The notes under the pieces are model-generated. The model was not told the DNA's origin. It worked only from the letters and a program-made list of their open reading frames with translations, and made no database searches. 64,000 nt of DNA. Origin: Cyanobium sp. PCC 7001. Lineage in GTDB: Bacteria; Cyanobacteriota; Cyanobacteriia; PCC-6307; Cyanobiaceae. Position 1 is the first letter of the stretch, and each line of letters opens with the position of its first letter. The position numbers were made by a program, and so were the translations under genes. Below are positions 9,350-18,001 of this stretch, piece by piece. The stretch covers positions 1,233,051 to 1,297,050 of the forward strand of contig NZ_DS990556.1 of NCBI RefSeq assembly GCF_000155635.1. The letters are read 5' to 3'.

Positions 9350-10450
9350 TCACGCGGGCCCAGGCGGCTGGGGCGACGTTATCCCGCTGGCCACGGCCTC
9401 CAGCCAGACTTCGATCCGCTCGGCGAACGCCTCCTGGGACCAGTGCCGTTCCACCCAGCGTCGGCAGGCGGCACGGTCGACCCCGAGGGCCACACGCACG
9501 GCCTCCGCCAGGGCCTCGAGGTCGTCGGGGCGGGCCAGGGCCCCGTTCACCCCGGGCTGCACCAGTTCGGCGGGGCCGCCCCGGGCATAGGCCGCCACGG
9601 GCACACCGCAGGCCATCGCCTCCACCACCACGTTGCCGAAGGCCTCGTTCCACTTGGGGGTGTTGAGCAGAACGGCGCAGCGGCCCAGCTCGGCCTGCAG
9701 CCGCTCGGTGGGCAGGAACCCCCGCCACTGCAGGGTTCCGGCTGGCACCGAGGCCTCCACCCTCTCGGCATAGGCCTCGTCCTGCCGCACGCCCCACACC
9801 GCCAGGGGCAGGCCGAGGCCGGCCGCCACCGCCGCCGCATCCTCCAGCCCCTTTTCGGGGGCGATGCGCCCGGCCCAGCCCAGCAGCGGTTCCGGCTGCG
9901 GCTCGAAGCGGTACGTGCCGAGATCGAAGCCGTTGCCCACCAGCCGCGGCGGCCCCGGCAGCTGGAAGTCGGCCGCCTGGGCGGCGGTGTGGAAGGCGAA
10001 GCGATCCGGGTGGAGAGCCGCCACCTCGGCGATCACTCCATCCATGGCCTCGCCCACCGACCCCATGCTGATCAGGTGGGCGATCGGCGTGGCCACATGG
10101 GGAGTGAGCCAGATCGGCAGCCAGTCGTAGGCCAGGTTGAGGATCACGGCGAAATCGGCCTGCCGATGGAGGGCACGGCGCCAGAAGCGCGGCAGCAGCC
10201 CTGAGGCGGGGATCTCCACGGCACTGCACCTGCTGCGGTGCTGCCAGCTGGGTTGATCCACGCCGGCCTCCAGCCAGAGTTCGGCCTGCCGGCAGCGGGG
10301 CGGCAGCACCGAACCTTCGGCGGCCAGCACGCTCAGCTGGTGGCCCCTTTGCAACAGCCCCGCCACCAGGGCGAAGGCGGTGAGCTCCACGCCGCCCCCC
10401 TGGCCGCTGCCCAGGCTCCCCACCGGCGTGCTCACCACGAGGATCCGCAT
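9350..10450 (-). CDS. Glycosyltransferase family 4 (GT-B fold)
   Basis: A 366-residue GT-B glycosyltransferase. It has a glycine-rich N-terminal loop (GSGQGGGVE, about 14-22), the GRIAPEKG motif at 194-201 and the C-terminal E-x7-E nucleotide-sugar motif with Glu269 and Glu277 (EAFGNVVVEAMACGVPV). It uses a nucleotide sugar donor in the cytoplasm; the acceptor is unknown. The start at 10450 overlaps the stop of the EamA gene in a TGATG junction, so the two are translationally coupled. The upstream extension of the frame is a shadow and was left out. Confidence 0.88.
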   Translation of the reverse strand: MRILVVSTPVGSLGSGQGGGVELTAFALVAGLLQRGHQLSVLAAEGSVLPPRCRQAELWLEAGVDQPSWQHRSRCSAVEIPASGLLPRFWRRALHRQADFAVILNLAYDWLPIWLTPHVATPIAHLISMGSVGEAMDGVIAEVAALHPDRFAFHTAAQAADFQLPGPPRLVGNGFDLGTYRFEPQPEPLLGWAGRIAPEKGLEDAAAVAAGLGLPLAVWGVRQDEAYAERVEASVPAGTLQWRGFLPTERLQAELGRCAVLLNTPKWNEAFGNVVVEAMACGVPVAAYARGGPAELVQPGVNGALARPDDLEALAEAVRVALGVDRAACRRWVERHWSQEAFAERIEVWLEAVASGITSPQPPGPA

Positions 10451-11385
10451 CAGGACCTGGCCTGCCAGAGCTGGGCGCGGCGGTTGATCAGCAGCACCGA
10501 ACCCAGCGCCAGGGCAGCTCCGAGCCACTGCAGCGGCGCCAGGCTCTCCTGCAGCCACACCACGCCGCAGAGCACGGCGAACACCGGGGTGAGGAAGGTG
10601 AGGGAGGTGAAACCCGTGAGATCGCCGCGGCTGGCGAACCAGAAGAACAGTCCGTAGGCCAGGGCACTGCCCAGCAGGCTGGCGTAGGCCATCAGGCCCC
10701 ACTGCCCTGCCGACCAGGCGGGCAGCCACCGGCCGCCGGCGGCCAGGGCCGGCGCTTCCGCCAGCAGCAGCAGAGGCACGCCGCCCAGGAGCATGTGCCA
10801 GCCCGTGACCGCCACCGGGTCGCTGTGGCGGGCGGCATAGCGGCAGAGCACGGTGCCCACCGCCATCGCCACCGCGGCCGCGAGCATCCAGAGCTCCCCG
10901 TGGCTCCAGGCCCGCTGGTCGAGCACGGCCGGCCCGTCAAGCCACCAGTGCCGCAGCACCGCCGGCGGCAGGCCCAGGCAGAGGATGCCCAGCAGCCCCA
11001 GCAGCAGGCCGAGCCATCCCACCGGATTGATCGCCTCGCCGAACAGGCTGCGGGCCAGCAGGGCCACCAGCAGCGGCTGGGAATCGATCAGCACCGAGCC
11101 GAGGCCGGCGCCGGTTTCCACCAGGCCCCGGGCCAGCAGGCCCTGGAACAGGCTGCCGTCCACCAGGGCGAAGGTGAGCAGCCAGGGCCAGTCGGCCCGG
11201 TGCACCCGCAGCGGACGCCCCATCAGCCAGGCCGCCAGCAGCAGCACGGCCCCGGCGGGCAGCAGCCGCAGGGTGGCCACGGGCAGGGGTCCCGCCGCCG
11301 GCAGCAGCGGCTTCATCGCCGCCATCGCCGTTCCCCACAGGGCAAAGGGCAGCAGCATCAGGGGCCAGCGCAGAGCCAGGGGCAT
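10450..11385 (-). CDS. EamA/DMT family transporter
   Basis: A 311-residue protein with about ten hydrophobic helices arranged as two EamA repeats, residues about 8-140 and 165-300. DMT-family members export metabolites such as amino acids or sugars across the inner membrane; the substrate is not predictable here. I chose the ATG at 11385 because the membrane protein begins MPLALRWPLMLLPFALWG there. It diverges from sppA with 70 bp between and is coupled to the glycosyltransferase downstream by a one-base stop/start overlap. Confidence 0.88.
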   Translation of the reverse strand: MPLALRWPLMLLPFALWGTAMAAMKPLLPAAGPLPVATLRLLPAGAVLLLAAWLMGRPLRVHRADWPWLLTFALVDGSLFQGLLARGLVETGAGLGSVLIDSQPLLVALLARSLFGEAINPVGWLGLLLGLLGILCLGLPPAVLRHWWLDGPAVLDQRAWSHGELWMLAAAVAMAVGTVLCRYAARHSDPVAVTGWHMLLGGVPLLLLAEAPALAAGGRWLPAWSAGQWGLMAYASLLGSALAYGLFFWFASRGDLTGFTSLTFLTPVFAVLCGVVWLQESLAPLQWLGAALALGSVLLINRRAQLWQARS

Positions 11386-11455
11386 GGGGTGGGTTGGCGC
11401 CGCCGGGTCCGGCTCGGGCCTTCTTTTTAAGATCCAGCCACTTTCCGACATCCCC

Positions 11456-12268
11456 ATGGTCTGGCCCTGGCGCCGCAAGACACGCCGCACCATGGCGCGG
11501 ATCGCCATCGAGGGGCCGATCGGCGGTGGCACCCGAACCCGCGTTCTCAAGGCCCTGCGACAGGTGGAGCAGCGGGAATGCCCGGCCCTGCTCCTGCGCA
11601 TCGACAGCCCCGGCGGCACCGTGGGCGACAGCCAGGAGATCCACGCCGCCCTGATGCGCCTGCGGCAGAAGGGCTGCCGCGTGGTGGCCAGCTTCGGCAA
11701 CATCTCCGCCTCGGGCGGGGTCTACATCGGCGTGGCCGCGGAGAAGATCGTGGCCAACCCCGGCAGCATCACCGGCTCGATCGGCGTGATCCTGCGCGGC
11801 AACAACCTCTCCAAGCTGCTGGAGCGGATCGGGGTGAGCTTCGAGACCGTCAAGAGCGGCCTCTACAAGGACATCCTCTCGCCCGATCGCGCCCTCACCG
11901 AGGCCGAGCGCGGTCTGCTGCAGAGCCTGATCGACTCCAGCTACGGCCAGTTCGTGGCTGCCGTGGCCGAGGGCCGCGGCCTGGAAGAGGAGGCGGTGCG
12001 GAGCTTCGCCGACGGCCGGGTGTTCAGCGGCGCCCAGGCCCTGGAGCTCGGACTGGTGGACAGCCTCGGGGATGAGGAGGCCGCGCGCCGGCTGGCGGCC
12101 GAGCTGGCCGGCCTGGATGTGGAGAAGACGCGGCCGATCACCTTCGGGGCGCCGCCGCGCCGCTTCGCCGGCCTCATCCCGGGCCGCAGCCAGCTGCGGG
12201 CGGTGCTGCAGCTGTTCAGCCTCGAACTCGGCTGGGGCGGCCAGCCCCTGTGGCTCTACCGCCCATGA
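11456..12268 (+). CDS. sppA: Signal peptide peptidase SppA
   Basis: A 270-residue S49 peptidase of the short, single-domain type. The catalytic serine is Ser86 in GNISASGGVY, and the general-base lysine is Lys138 in SGLYKDI. There is only a weak N-terminal hydrophobic stretch after a basic MVWPWRRKTRR start, so membrane attachment is uncertain. These enzymes degrade signal peptides left in the membrane, and cyanobacterial relatives have been linked to thylakoid adaptation to light. The stop overlaps the aroH start (ATGA), suggesting coupling. Confidence 0.92.
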   Translation: MVWPWRRKTRRTMARIAIEGPIGGGTRTRVLKALRQVEQRECPALLLRIDSPGGTVGDSQEIHAALMRLRQKGCRVVASFGNISASGGVYIGVAAEKIVANPGSITGSIGVILRGNNLSKLLERIGVSFETVKSGLYKDILSPDRALTEAERGLLQSLIDSSYGQFVAAVAEGRGLEEEAVRSFADGRVFSGAQALELGLVDSLGDEEAARRLAAELAGLDVEKTRPITFGAPPRRFAGLIPGRSQLRAVLQLFSLELGWGGQPLWLYRP

Positions 12269-12639
12269 GCCTGCCCCTGCGACTCCGCGCCCTGCGGGGC
12301 GCCACCACCTGCACAGCCAACACCGTGGCCGCCATCGACGAGGCCGTGGCGGAACTGGTGGACACCCTGGTGGCGCGCAACGGCCTGGAGGGCGAGCAGG
12401 TGCTGTCGGTGACCTTCTCCGTCACCGCCGACCTGGATGCCTGCTTTCCCGCTGCCATCGCCCGCAGGCGGCCAGGCTGGGAGCACGTGGCCCTGCTGGA
12501 TTGCCAGCAGATGGCGGTGGCCGGGGATCTGGAGCGCTGCATCCGGCTGCTGGCCCACGCCTGGATGGAGCCCGAGCGGCTGCCGTGCCACCCCTACCTG
12601 CGCGCGGCGAGCCGGCTGAGACCCGATCGCGCCAGCTAA
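12265..12639 (+). CDS. aroH: Chorismate mutase, AroH class
   Basis: A 124-residue protein matching the B. subtilis AroH trimeric fold: RGATTCTANT near the N-terminus (Arg11), a CIRLL segment holding the catalytic arginine, and HPYLRAASRLRPD at the C-terminus. It turns chorismate into prephenate, the first committed step to phenylalanine and tyrosine. The ATG overlaps the sppA stop by four bases, which fixes the start well. No regulatory ACT domain is attached. Confidence 0.95.
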   Translation: MSLPLRLRALRGATTCTANTVAAIDEAVAELVDTLVARNGLEGEQVLSVTFSVTADLDACFPAAIARRRPGWEHVALLDCQQMAVAGDLERCIRLLAHAWMEPERLPCHPYLRAASRLRPDRAS

Positions 12640-12711
12640 GCGGCCGGCCACCCCCTCCCACACGCCCCCATGGGCTCTGCTGGGATGAAGGCAATGACAC
12701 ATGGAGGCCCA

Positions 12712-13326
12712 ATGGGGTTCTCATCGCGACGCCGGTCCCTGGCGGCACGGGCGGCTCTCGGGAGCGCCGCCGCTCTCGGTGCTGGCCTGGCCGCCGCTCT
12801 GGGCGGCCTCGCTCCCCTGATGCTCCAGCCACCCGCCCAGGCCCAGGGCACCCCGGGGCTGCTGGAGTTCCGCTGGGAGAACAACCGCGACTACCGCAAG
12901 CTCTACTTCTGGATGAGCAACACCCAGCGGCTCAAGCGCTCGGATTACTACCTGATGCTGCGCCCCAAGGACCGCAAGACAGCGATCCTCAAGCTCAGCG
13001 TCACCATCCCCGACCACTTCGACGCCAAGATCGATCCCTCCCGCGTCAAGCTCTGCAAGATGAGCAAGGGCGGGATGCTCTCGCGCACGCGCTGCACCGA
13101 GACGATTCCGGCCACCATCGAGCTGGCCGAGAACGGCGGAGCGATCGAGATCTTTCCCGACACCCCGGTGGGCGACACCGACACGATCGGGGTGTACATG
13201 AGCATCTTCAATCCCTACAGCGTGGGGATGTATCAGTTCAATGCCCTGGCTCAGGCCCCCGGGGATGTGCCGATCTCCGGATACCTCGGCAGCTGGCTCA
13301 TCCAGATCGATCCCCCCAGCAACTGA
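12712..13326 (+). CDS. DUF2808 domain secreted protein
   Basis: I chose the ATG at 12712 because a GGAGG lies five bases upstream and a clean signal peptide follows: MGFSSRRRS, then a long Ala/Gly/Leu stretch ending in PPAQAQ near residue 45. Two earlier in-frame starts add only low-information residues. The mature part (about 160 residues) is a DUF2808 domain, a cyanobacterial family of unknown function with features such as NPYSVGMYQFNALAQAPGD near the C-terminus. It is probably periplasmic or thylakoid-lumenal. It follows aroH at a short distance but its function is not tied to it. Confidence 0.85.
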   Translation: MGFSSRRRSLAARAALGSAAALGAGLAAALGGLAPLMLQPPAQAQGTPGLLEFRWENNRDYRKLYFWMSNTQRLKRSDYYLMLRPKDRKTAILKLSVTIPDHFDAKIDPSRVKLCKMSKGGMLSRTRCTETIPATIELAENGGAIEIFPDTPVGDTDTIGVYMSIFNPYSVGMYQFNALAQAPGDVPISGYLGSWLIQIDPPSN

Positions 13327-13421
13327 GGCCCAGCGACTGAGGCAGGGCAGGCCCCGAGGGGCCGCCTGATAACTTGAGCCAACGCCGATAACGCCGCGAC
13401 GCCAGGAGCGACCAGACCGAC

Positions 13422-13559
13422 ATGACCAAGCGCACTCTCGAGGGAACCAGCCGCAAACGCAAGCGGGTGTCCGGCTTCCGCGTGCGCATGCGCACCCACA
13501 CCGGCCGCCGGGTGATCCGCAGCCGTCGTCGCCGCGGACGCTCCCGCCTGGCCGTCTGA
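13422..13559 (+). CDS. rpmH: 50S ribosomal protein L34
   Basis: A 45-residue, highly basic protein starting [20 protein letters not shown] and ending [11 protein letters not shown], the standard L34 pattern. It is part of the large ribosomal subunit near domain III of 23S rRNA. It precedes rnpA by four bases in the widely conserved rpmH-rnpA-yidC arrangement. A GC-rich hairpin around 13350-13366 and a TGATAAC (13367-13373) just upstream may mark the end of the previous unit and a -10 element for this one; both are weak readings. Confidence 0.97.
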   Translation: MTKRTLEGTSRKRKRVSGFRVRMRTHTGRRVIRSRRRRGRSRLAV

Positions 13560-13563
13560 GCCG

Positions 13564-13947
13564 GTGGCCCTGCCCCAGCGTCACCGACTGAAGGGGCAAC
13601 GGGTGTTCGACAGCCTCTACCGCAAGGGCCGTCCAATGAACGGCCCTTTTTTGATGCTGCGCTGGCAGCCCGCCAGGGCCGAGCTCCTTCCCCCCGAGCA
13701 ACGCCGGCATGGCAGCAGCCCCTGGCGTTGCGGGGTGGTGATCAGCACCAAGGTGCACAAGCGGTCGGTACAGCGCAACCGGCTGCGGCGCCTGCTGCAT
13801 CAGCATCTGCGCCAGCAGCCGATCGGCCGCGAGGAGGGTCCGGTATGGCTGCTGCTGAGCCTCAGGCCCGGCTGCGCCGAGCGCAGTTCCGACGCCCTGC
13901 TGGAAGAATGTCAGGAGCTTCTGCAACGAGCAGGTCTGATCCGATGA
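13564..13947 (+). CDS. rnpA: Ribonuclease P protein component
   Basis: A 127-residue protein starting at GTG 13564. It carries the RNR signature KRSVQRNRLRRLL (about residues 65-77) and the N-terminal LKGQRVFDSLYRKGR stretch that contacts the tRNA leader. It is the protein cofactor of RNase P and helps process tRNA 5' ends; the RNA subunit is not in this window. It overlaps the next gene by four bases. Confidence 0.95.
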   Translation: MALPQRHRLKGQRVFDSLYRKGRPMNGPFLMLRWQPARAELLPPEQRRHGSSPWRCGVVISTKVHKRSVQRNRLRRLLHQHLRQQPIGREEGPVWLLLSLRPGCAERSSDALLEECQELLQRAGLIR

Positions 13948-14354
13948 GCAAGCAGGGCCCGGGCGAGATTCAGGAAACCGTGTTCTACGAGGGTGGTCCG
14001 GCCCGGGGCGACCTGATCGTGAACCTGCTGTTCGGGCTCACCGTGATCGGCCTCCCCTTCGCGGTGGGTGCCGTGGTGCGGGCCCTCTGGCTGCGCTTCC
14101 GCATCACCAGCCGCCGCATCGAGGTGAACGGCGGCTGGATGGGCCGGGACCGCACCCAGGTGGTGTACAGCCAGATCCGGGAGGTGCGCAGCGTGCCGCG
14201 CGGCTTCGGCGCCTGGGGCGACATGGTGCTGGTGCTCAGCGACGGCGCCAAGCTGGAGATGCGCTCGGTTCCCCGTTTCCGCGAGGTGGAGGCCTACATC
14301 GAGGAGCGGCGCGAGGCCAAGCGCCCCGCCGCCCCCAAGGGCATCGCGGCCTGA
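13944..14354 (+). CDS. PH domain (bPH2-like) membrane-associated protein
   Basis: A 136-residue protein with a hydrophobic N-terminal segment at about 26-52 followed by a bacterial PH domain pattern (FRITSRRIEVNGGWMGRDRT, then VVYSQIREV). Function is unknown. It lies between rnpA and yidC, so a role linked to membrane protein insertion is plausible but only by position. The ATG overlaps the rnpA stop (ATGA). The C-terminal end is basic and Ala/Pro-rich. Confidence 0.8.
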   Translation: MSKQGPGEIQETVFYEGGPARGDLIVNLLFGLTVIGLPFAVGAVVRALWLRFRITSRRIEVNGGWMGRDRTQVVYSQIREVRSVPRGFGAWGDMVLVLSDGAKLEMRSVPRFREVEAYIEERREAKRPAAPKGIAA

Positions 14355-14427
14355 GCCGCCCTCTGAGTCCGTGAGGGCTCAGGCACACTGAGCCACGCTG
14401 TCCACCTACACCCAGGCCCCCTCCGCC

Positions 14428-15567
14428 GTGATCGGCTACATCTCCGACAACCTGCTCCTCCCGATCCTCGACTTCTTCTACGGATTGGTGCCGAGCTACG
14501 GGCTGGCGATCATTGCCCTCACGGTGGTGATCCGGCTCGCCCTGTTCCCGCTGAGCGCCGGCTCGATCCGCAATGCCCGCCGCATGCGCATCGCCCAGCC
14601 GGTGATGCAGAAGCGCCAGGCCGAGATCAAGAGCCGCTACGCCAACAACCCCCAGAAGCAGCAGGAGGAGCTCGGCAAGCTGATGAAGGAGTTCGGCAGC
14701 CCCTTGGCGGGGTGCCTGCCCCTGCTGGTGCAGATGCCGATCCTGTTCGCTCTGTTCGCCACCCTGCGGGGCTCACCCTTCGCCGACGTGCCCTACACCC
14801 TCAACCTGAAGGTGGTGCCGGCGGAGCAGGCGGCGGCGATCGAGACCAAGCCCTTCAACAGCGCCAGCCACTCCATCTTCGTCACCAGCACCAACCACGT
14901 GCCGGTGATCGCCAGCCTCGAGGCCGGCAACAAGCTCGGGGTGGGCAGCCGCGAGACGGTGAGCCTGCACACCAAAGACGGCGCCAGCTTCGCCTCGGTG
15001 CTGGACGGGGTGGAGAACGGCGACGCCTTCTCCCCCAGCTGGAGCGTCACCAAGGGTGAGGGCGTGGTGAGCGTGGACCAGAACGGCACCATCACCGCCC
15101 TCAGCCCGGGGGATGCCACGGTGGAGGCGAAGATCCCCGGCCTGGCGGCCCGCAGCGGCTTCCTGTTCATCCGGGCCCTGGGCCAGGTGGGCTTCATGAC
15201 CGACGGCAGCGTCAACTGGGACATCGCCGGTCTGGTTGGGGCCTTCGGCGCCACCCTCTTCCTCTCCCAGATCCTCTCCGGGATGGGCATGCCCCCCAAC
15301 CCGCAGCAGTCCACGGCCAACAAGATCACGCCGGTGATGATCACGGCCATGTTCCTGTTCTTCCCGCTGCCGGCCGGGGTGCTGCTCTACATGGTGGTGG
15401 CCAACATCTTCCAGGCCCTGCAGACCTTCCTGCTCAGCCGCGAGGCCCTGCCGGAGAACCTCCAGGCGATCCTGGACCAGCAGCGCGCCCAGCAGACCGT
15501 CACCGTGGCTGCCGGGCCTGGCGGTTCGGGTGGACGGCTGCCGTTCGAGCCCAAGCGCAAGAAGTGA
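14428..15567 (+). CDS. yidC: Membrane protein insertase YidC (Oxa1/Alb3 family)
   Basis: A 379-residue insertase starting at GTG 14428. The conserved groove arginine is Arg36 in [10 protein letters not shown], followed by the cytosolic hairpin loop (about 45-95) and the membrane helices [19 protein letters not shown] and those after residue 260. Between helices there is a long extracytoplasmic insertion (about 120-250), and part of it ([19 protein letters not shown]) reads like a Big_2 Ig-like domain. It inserts thylakoid and plasma membrane proteins alone or with SecYEG. It sits in the conserved rpmH-rnpA-yidC run. Confidence 0.95.
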   Translation: MIGYISDNLLLPILDFFYGLVPSYGLAIIALTVVIRLALFPLSAGSIRNARRMRIAQPVMQKRQAEIKSRYANNPQKQQEELGKLMKEFGSPLAGCLPLLVQMPILFALFATLRGSPFADVPYTLNLKVVPAEQAAAIETKPFNSASHSIFVTSTNHVPVIASLEAGNKLGVGSRETVSLHTKDGASFASVLDGVENGDAFSPSWSVTKGEGVVSVDQNGTITALSPGDATVEAKIPGLAARSGFLFIRALGQVGFMTDGSVNWDIAGLVGAFGATLFLSQILSGMGMPPNPQQSTANKITPVMITAMFLFFPLPAGVLLYMVVANIFQALQTFLLSREALPENLQAILDQQRAQQTVTVAAGPGGSGGRLPFEPKRKK

Positions 15568-15580
15568 GCCCCCAGCTGCC

Positions 15581-16135
15581 TTGAGTTCCCGACAGCCCGC
15601 CACCCCGACCGGCCTGAGGCCCGTGCCCATCCGGGAGCTGCAGGGCCTGGAGCTGGGCCGCGAATGGAGCCTGGAGGAACACCTCCCCGCCCTCGCCAGC
15701 CTCACCCCCGTGCGGGGGACAGTGCGGGCCGTGCACCGCGGCAACGTGCTCGAGGTGGAAGGCCAGGCCGGCACGATCGTGACCCTCTGCTGCGACCGCT
15801 GCCTCCAGCACTACAACCACCCTCTGGAAGTGGAGGCCCGCGAACTGATCTGGCTGGGGGACGCGGCGCGGCACGCGGATCTCGAGGCGCTGCTGGCCGA
15901 CGGTGGCGCCGACGCCCTCGATCTGGACGCCGACAGCCTCACCGAGAGCCTCGATCCAAGGGGGGACTTCGACCCGGGCCACTGGATCTTCGAGCAGCTC
16001 AGCCTGCGCCTGCCGCTGGTGAACCGCTGCGGCCAGGCCTGCCCGGGCCCGGCCTCCTGGGGCAGTGCCGCAGGCGCCACCGATCCGCGCTGGGCGGCCC
16101 TGGCCAGGCTGCGCAGCGAATCGGACGCTGGATGA
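15581..16135 (+). CDS. DUF177 (YceD-like) protein
   Basis: About 184 residues if started at the TTG at 15581, or 170 from the GTG at 15623; the start is unsettled. The protein has the DUF177 pattern, with the cysteine pair CCDRCLQHY near the middle and a second pair near the C-terminus (RCGQACPGP), suggesting metal binding. In plants and E. coli, DUF177 proteins are linked to 23S rRNA maturation or to ribosomal protein operons. The stop overlaps the start of the next gene (ATGA), so it is coupled to ycf46. Confidence 0.8.
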   Translation: MSSRQPATPTGLRPVPIRELQGLELGREWSLEEHLPALASLTPVRGTVRAVHRGNVLEVEGQAGTIVTLCCDRCLQHYNHPLEVEARELIWLGDAARHADLEALLADGGADALDLDADSLTESLDPRGDFDPGHWIFEQLSLRLPLVNRCGQACPGPASWGSAAGATDPRWAALARLRSESDAG

Positions 16136-17652
16136 GCAGCGCGGCGGGCTGGGCAGACCAACTCGATCTGATGATCCGGGCCCGCACCCCGATCATCTGG
16201 ATTCGCAGCCAGGAGGAGCAGCGGCTGGAGACCCTGCTGCGTCAGGCTGCCGTCCGGCTGGGCAACCGCACCCTGCTGAGCTGGGATTTCGTGGAGGGGC
16301 TTCAGGGGGCACCCAACCGGGAGGGGGAAGCGGCCCGCAACCCGATGGCGGCCCTGAGCTGCCTCAACGGCCTGCCGCCGGATCAGGAGGCGCTGCTGCT
16401 GCTGCGCGACTTCCACCGCTACTGCGACGACGCCGGAATCTGCCGGCGGCTTCGCAATCTGACCCGGGACCTGCGCCAGAGCCCGCGCACCCTGATCATC
16501 ACCGCGGCGGACTGGCAGGTGCCGCCGGATCTCGACGACTGCATCACCCTGCTGGATCTGCCGCTGCCGGATGCCAACGAGATCGGCGCCCTGCTGAGCT
16601 CGATCGCGGCGGCGAGCGGCCAGCCCCTGGAGGCGCCGGTGCTGCGCCAGCTCACGGCGGCCTGCCACGGCCTCAGCGAACAGCGGGTGCGCCAGCTGGC
16701 CGCACGGGCCCTGGCCCGCCGCGGCCAGCTGGGGGAGGACGATCTGGCGGAGGTGCTGGAGGAAAAGCGCCTGGCCATCGCCCGCAGTGAGCTGCTGGAG
16801 TACTGCCCCAGCAGCTCCACACCGGCGGACATCGGCGGGCTGGAGAGTCTCAAGCAGTGGCTGGAACAGCGGCGCATGGCCTTCAGCGAGGAGGCGCGGG
16901 CCTATGGCCTGCCCCTGCCACGCGGCGTGCTGCTGGTGGGCCCCCAGGGCACCGGCAAGTCGCTCACGGCCAAGGCTATCGCCCACAGCTGGGGGATGCC
17001 GCTGCTGCGGCTCGACGTGGGCCGGCTCTTCGCCGGGCTGGTGGGGGCCTCGGAGGCCCGCACCCGGGACATGATCCAGCGGGCCGAGGCAATGGCCCCC
17101 TGCGTGCTCTGGATTGATGAGATCGACAAGGGCTTCGGCCTGATGGGGGGCGGGGACGGCCGCAGCGACGGCGGCACCAGCCAGAGGGTGCTCGGCACGG
17201 TGCTCACCTGGATGGCGGAGAAGACCAGCCCGGTGTTCGTGGTGGCCACGGCCAACGCGGTGGAACGGCTGCCGCCCGAGCTGCTGCGCAAGGGACGCTT
17301 CGATGAGATCTTCCTGCTCGATCTGCCCGGCGCGGAAGAGCGGCGGGCGATCCTGGACCTGCAGCTGCGGCGTCGGCGGCCCCACCACCAGCTGCCCCTC
17401 GAGGTGCTGGTGGACCGCACCGCCGGCTTCAGCGGTGCCGAGCTGGAACAGACGGTGATCGAAGCGATGCACCTGGCCTTTGCGGAACAGCGGGAGTTCG
17501 GCGAAGCCGATCTGATCATGGCCGCCAGCCAGGTGGTGCCCCTGAGCCGCACGGCTCGCGAACAGCTCGAAGCGCTGCACCAGTGGGCCAGCACGGGCCG
17601 CGCCCGACCGGCCTCAAGGTTGCGGGGCGTAACGAACTCCGACGCCAGGTAA
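16132..17652 (+). CDS. ycf46: AAA family ATPase, Ycf46-like
   Basis: A 506-residue protein. The N-terminal 220 residues have a degenerate ATPase-like segment, followed by a complete AAA module with Walker A GPQGTGKS at 270-277, Walker B VLWIDEIDKG near 325-334 and a second region of homology around VATANAVERLPPELLRKGRFDE. This matches the cyanobacterial and algal plastid Ycf46 family, for which links to photosynthetic regulation have been proposed but no firm function is known. The ATG overlaps the DUF177 stop. A longer upstream frame is antisense-like noise. Confidence 0.9.
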   Translation: MSSAAGWADQLDLMIRARTPIIWIRSQEEQRLETLLRQAAVRLGNRTLLSWDFVEGLQGAPNREGEAARNPMAALSCLNGLPPDQEALLLLRDFHRYCDDAGICRRLRNLTRDLRQSPRTLIITAADWQVPPDLDDCITLLDLPLPDANEIGALLSSIAAASGQPLEAPVLRQLTAACHGLSEQRVRQLAARALARRGQLGEDDLAEVLEEKRLAIARSELLEYCPSSSTPADIGGLESLKQWLEQRRMAFSEEARAYGLPLPRGVLLVGPQGTGKSLTAKAIAHSWGMPLLRLDVGRLFAGLVGASEARTRDMIQRAEAMAPCVLWIDEIDKGFGLMGGGDGRSDGGTSQRVLGTVLTWMAEKTSPVFVVATANAVERLPPELLRKGRFDEIFLLDLPGAEERRAILDLQLRRRRPHHQLPLEVLVDRTAGFSGAELEQTVIEAMHLAFAEQREFGEADLIMAASQVVPLSRTAREQLEALHQWASTGRARPASRLRGVTNSDAR

Positions 17653-17722
17653 CAAGCCAACGATCCCGCCCTGGCCGGCCCGAAAGCGCTCCCTACGGTC
17701 AGCGTCAGAACCAGGCTCTGCC

Positions 17723-17902
17723 ATGACCCCCAGCCCCACCCCCCGCGACCGCGGTGAACTCTTCACCCAGCTGGCCGTGGCCTGCATCGGGGCCGGCGTG
17801 GTCACCACCGTGGCCGTGGCCCAGGGCCAGAACCCGATCACCGCGCTGGGCATCACCCTGTTTTCCGCCGTGGCCGCGGTGATGCTGGGCCAGGTGCTCT
17901 GA
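17723..17902 (+). CDS. Small membrane protein (59 aa), unknown
   Basis: The ATG at 17723 opens a 59-codon frame starting MTPSPTPRDRGELF and ending in MLGQVL. Two hydrophobic stretches (about 16-34 and 40-58) make it likely to be a membrane hairpin. There is a short polar N-terminus. I do not recognise the family. Support is the strongly biased third positions, an uninterrupted frame of the right character, and the lack of any other gene between ycf46 and 18002. Confidence 0.55.
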   Translation: MTPSPTPRDRGELFTQLAVACIGAGVVTTVAVAQGQNPITALGITLFSAVAAVMLGQVL

Positions 17903-18001
17903 ACCTCCGGGCTTCCAGCCACTTTGCAAAGGGGGTGGGCCCTGTTGCCCCTTCCACAACGGCACGTCTAGAAGTGAAGATATCGTCTTCCGTGCCGTTC
18001 G

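Noticed and set aside
13350-13373. Hairpin and -10-like word before rpmH
   Set aside because: The hairpin has no T-run and no -35 could be placed, so neither was listed as a separate feature.
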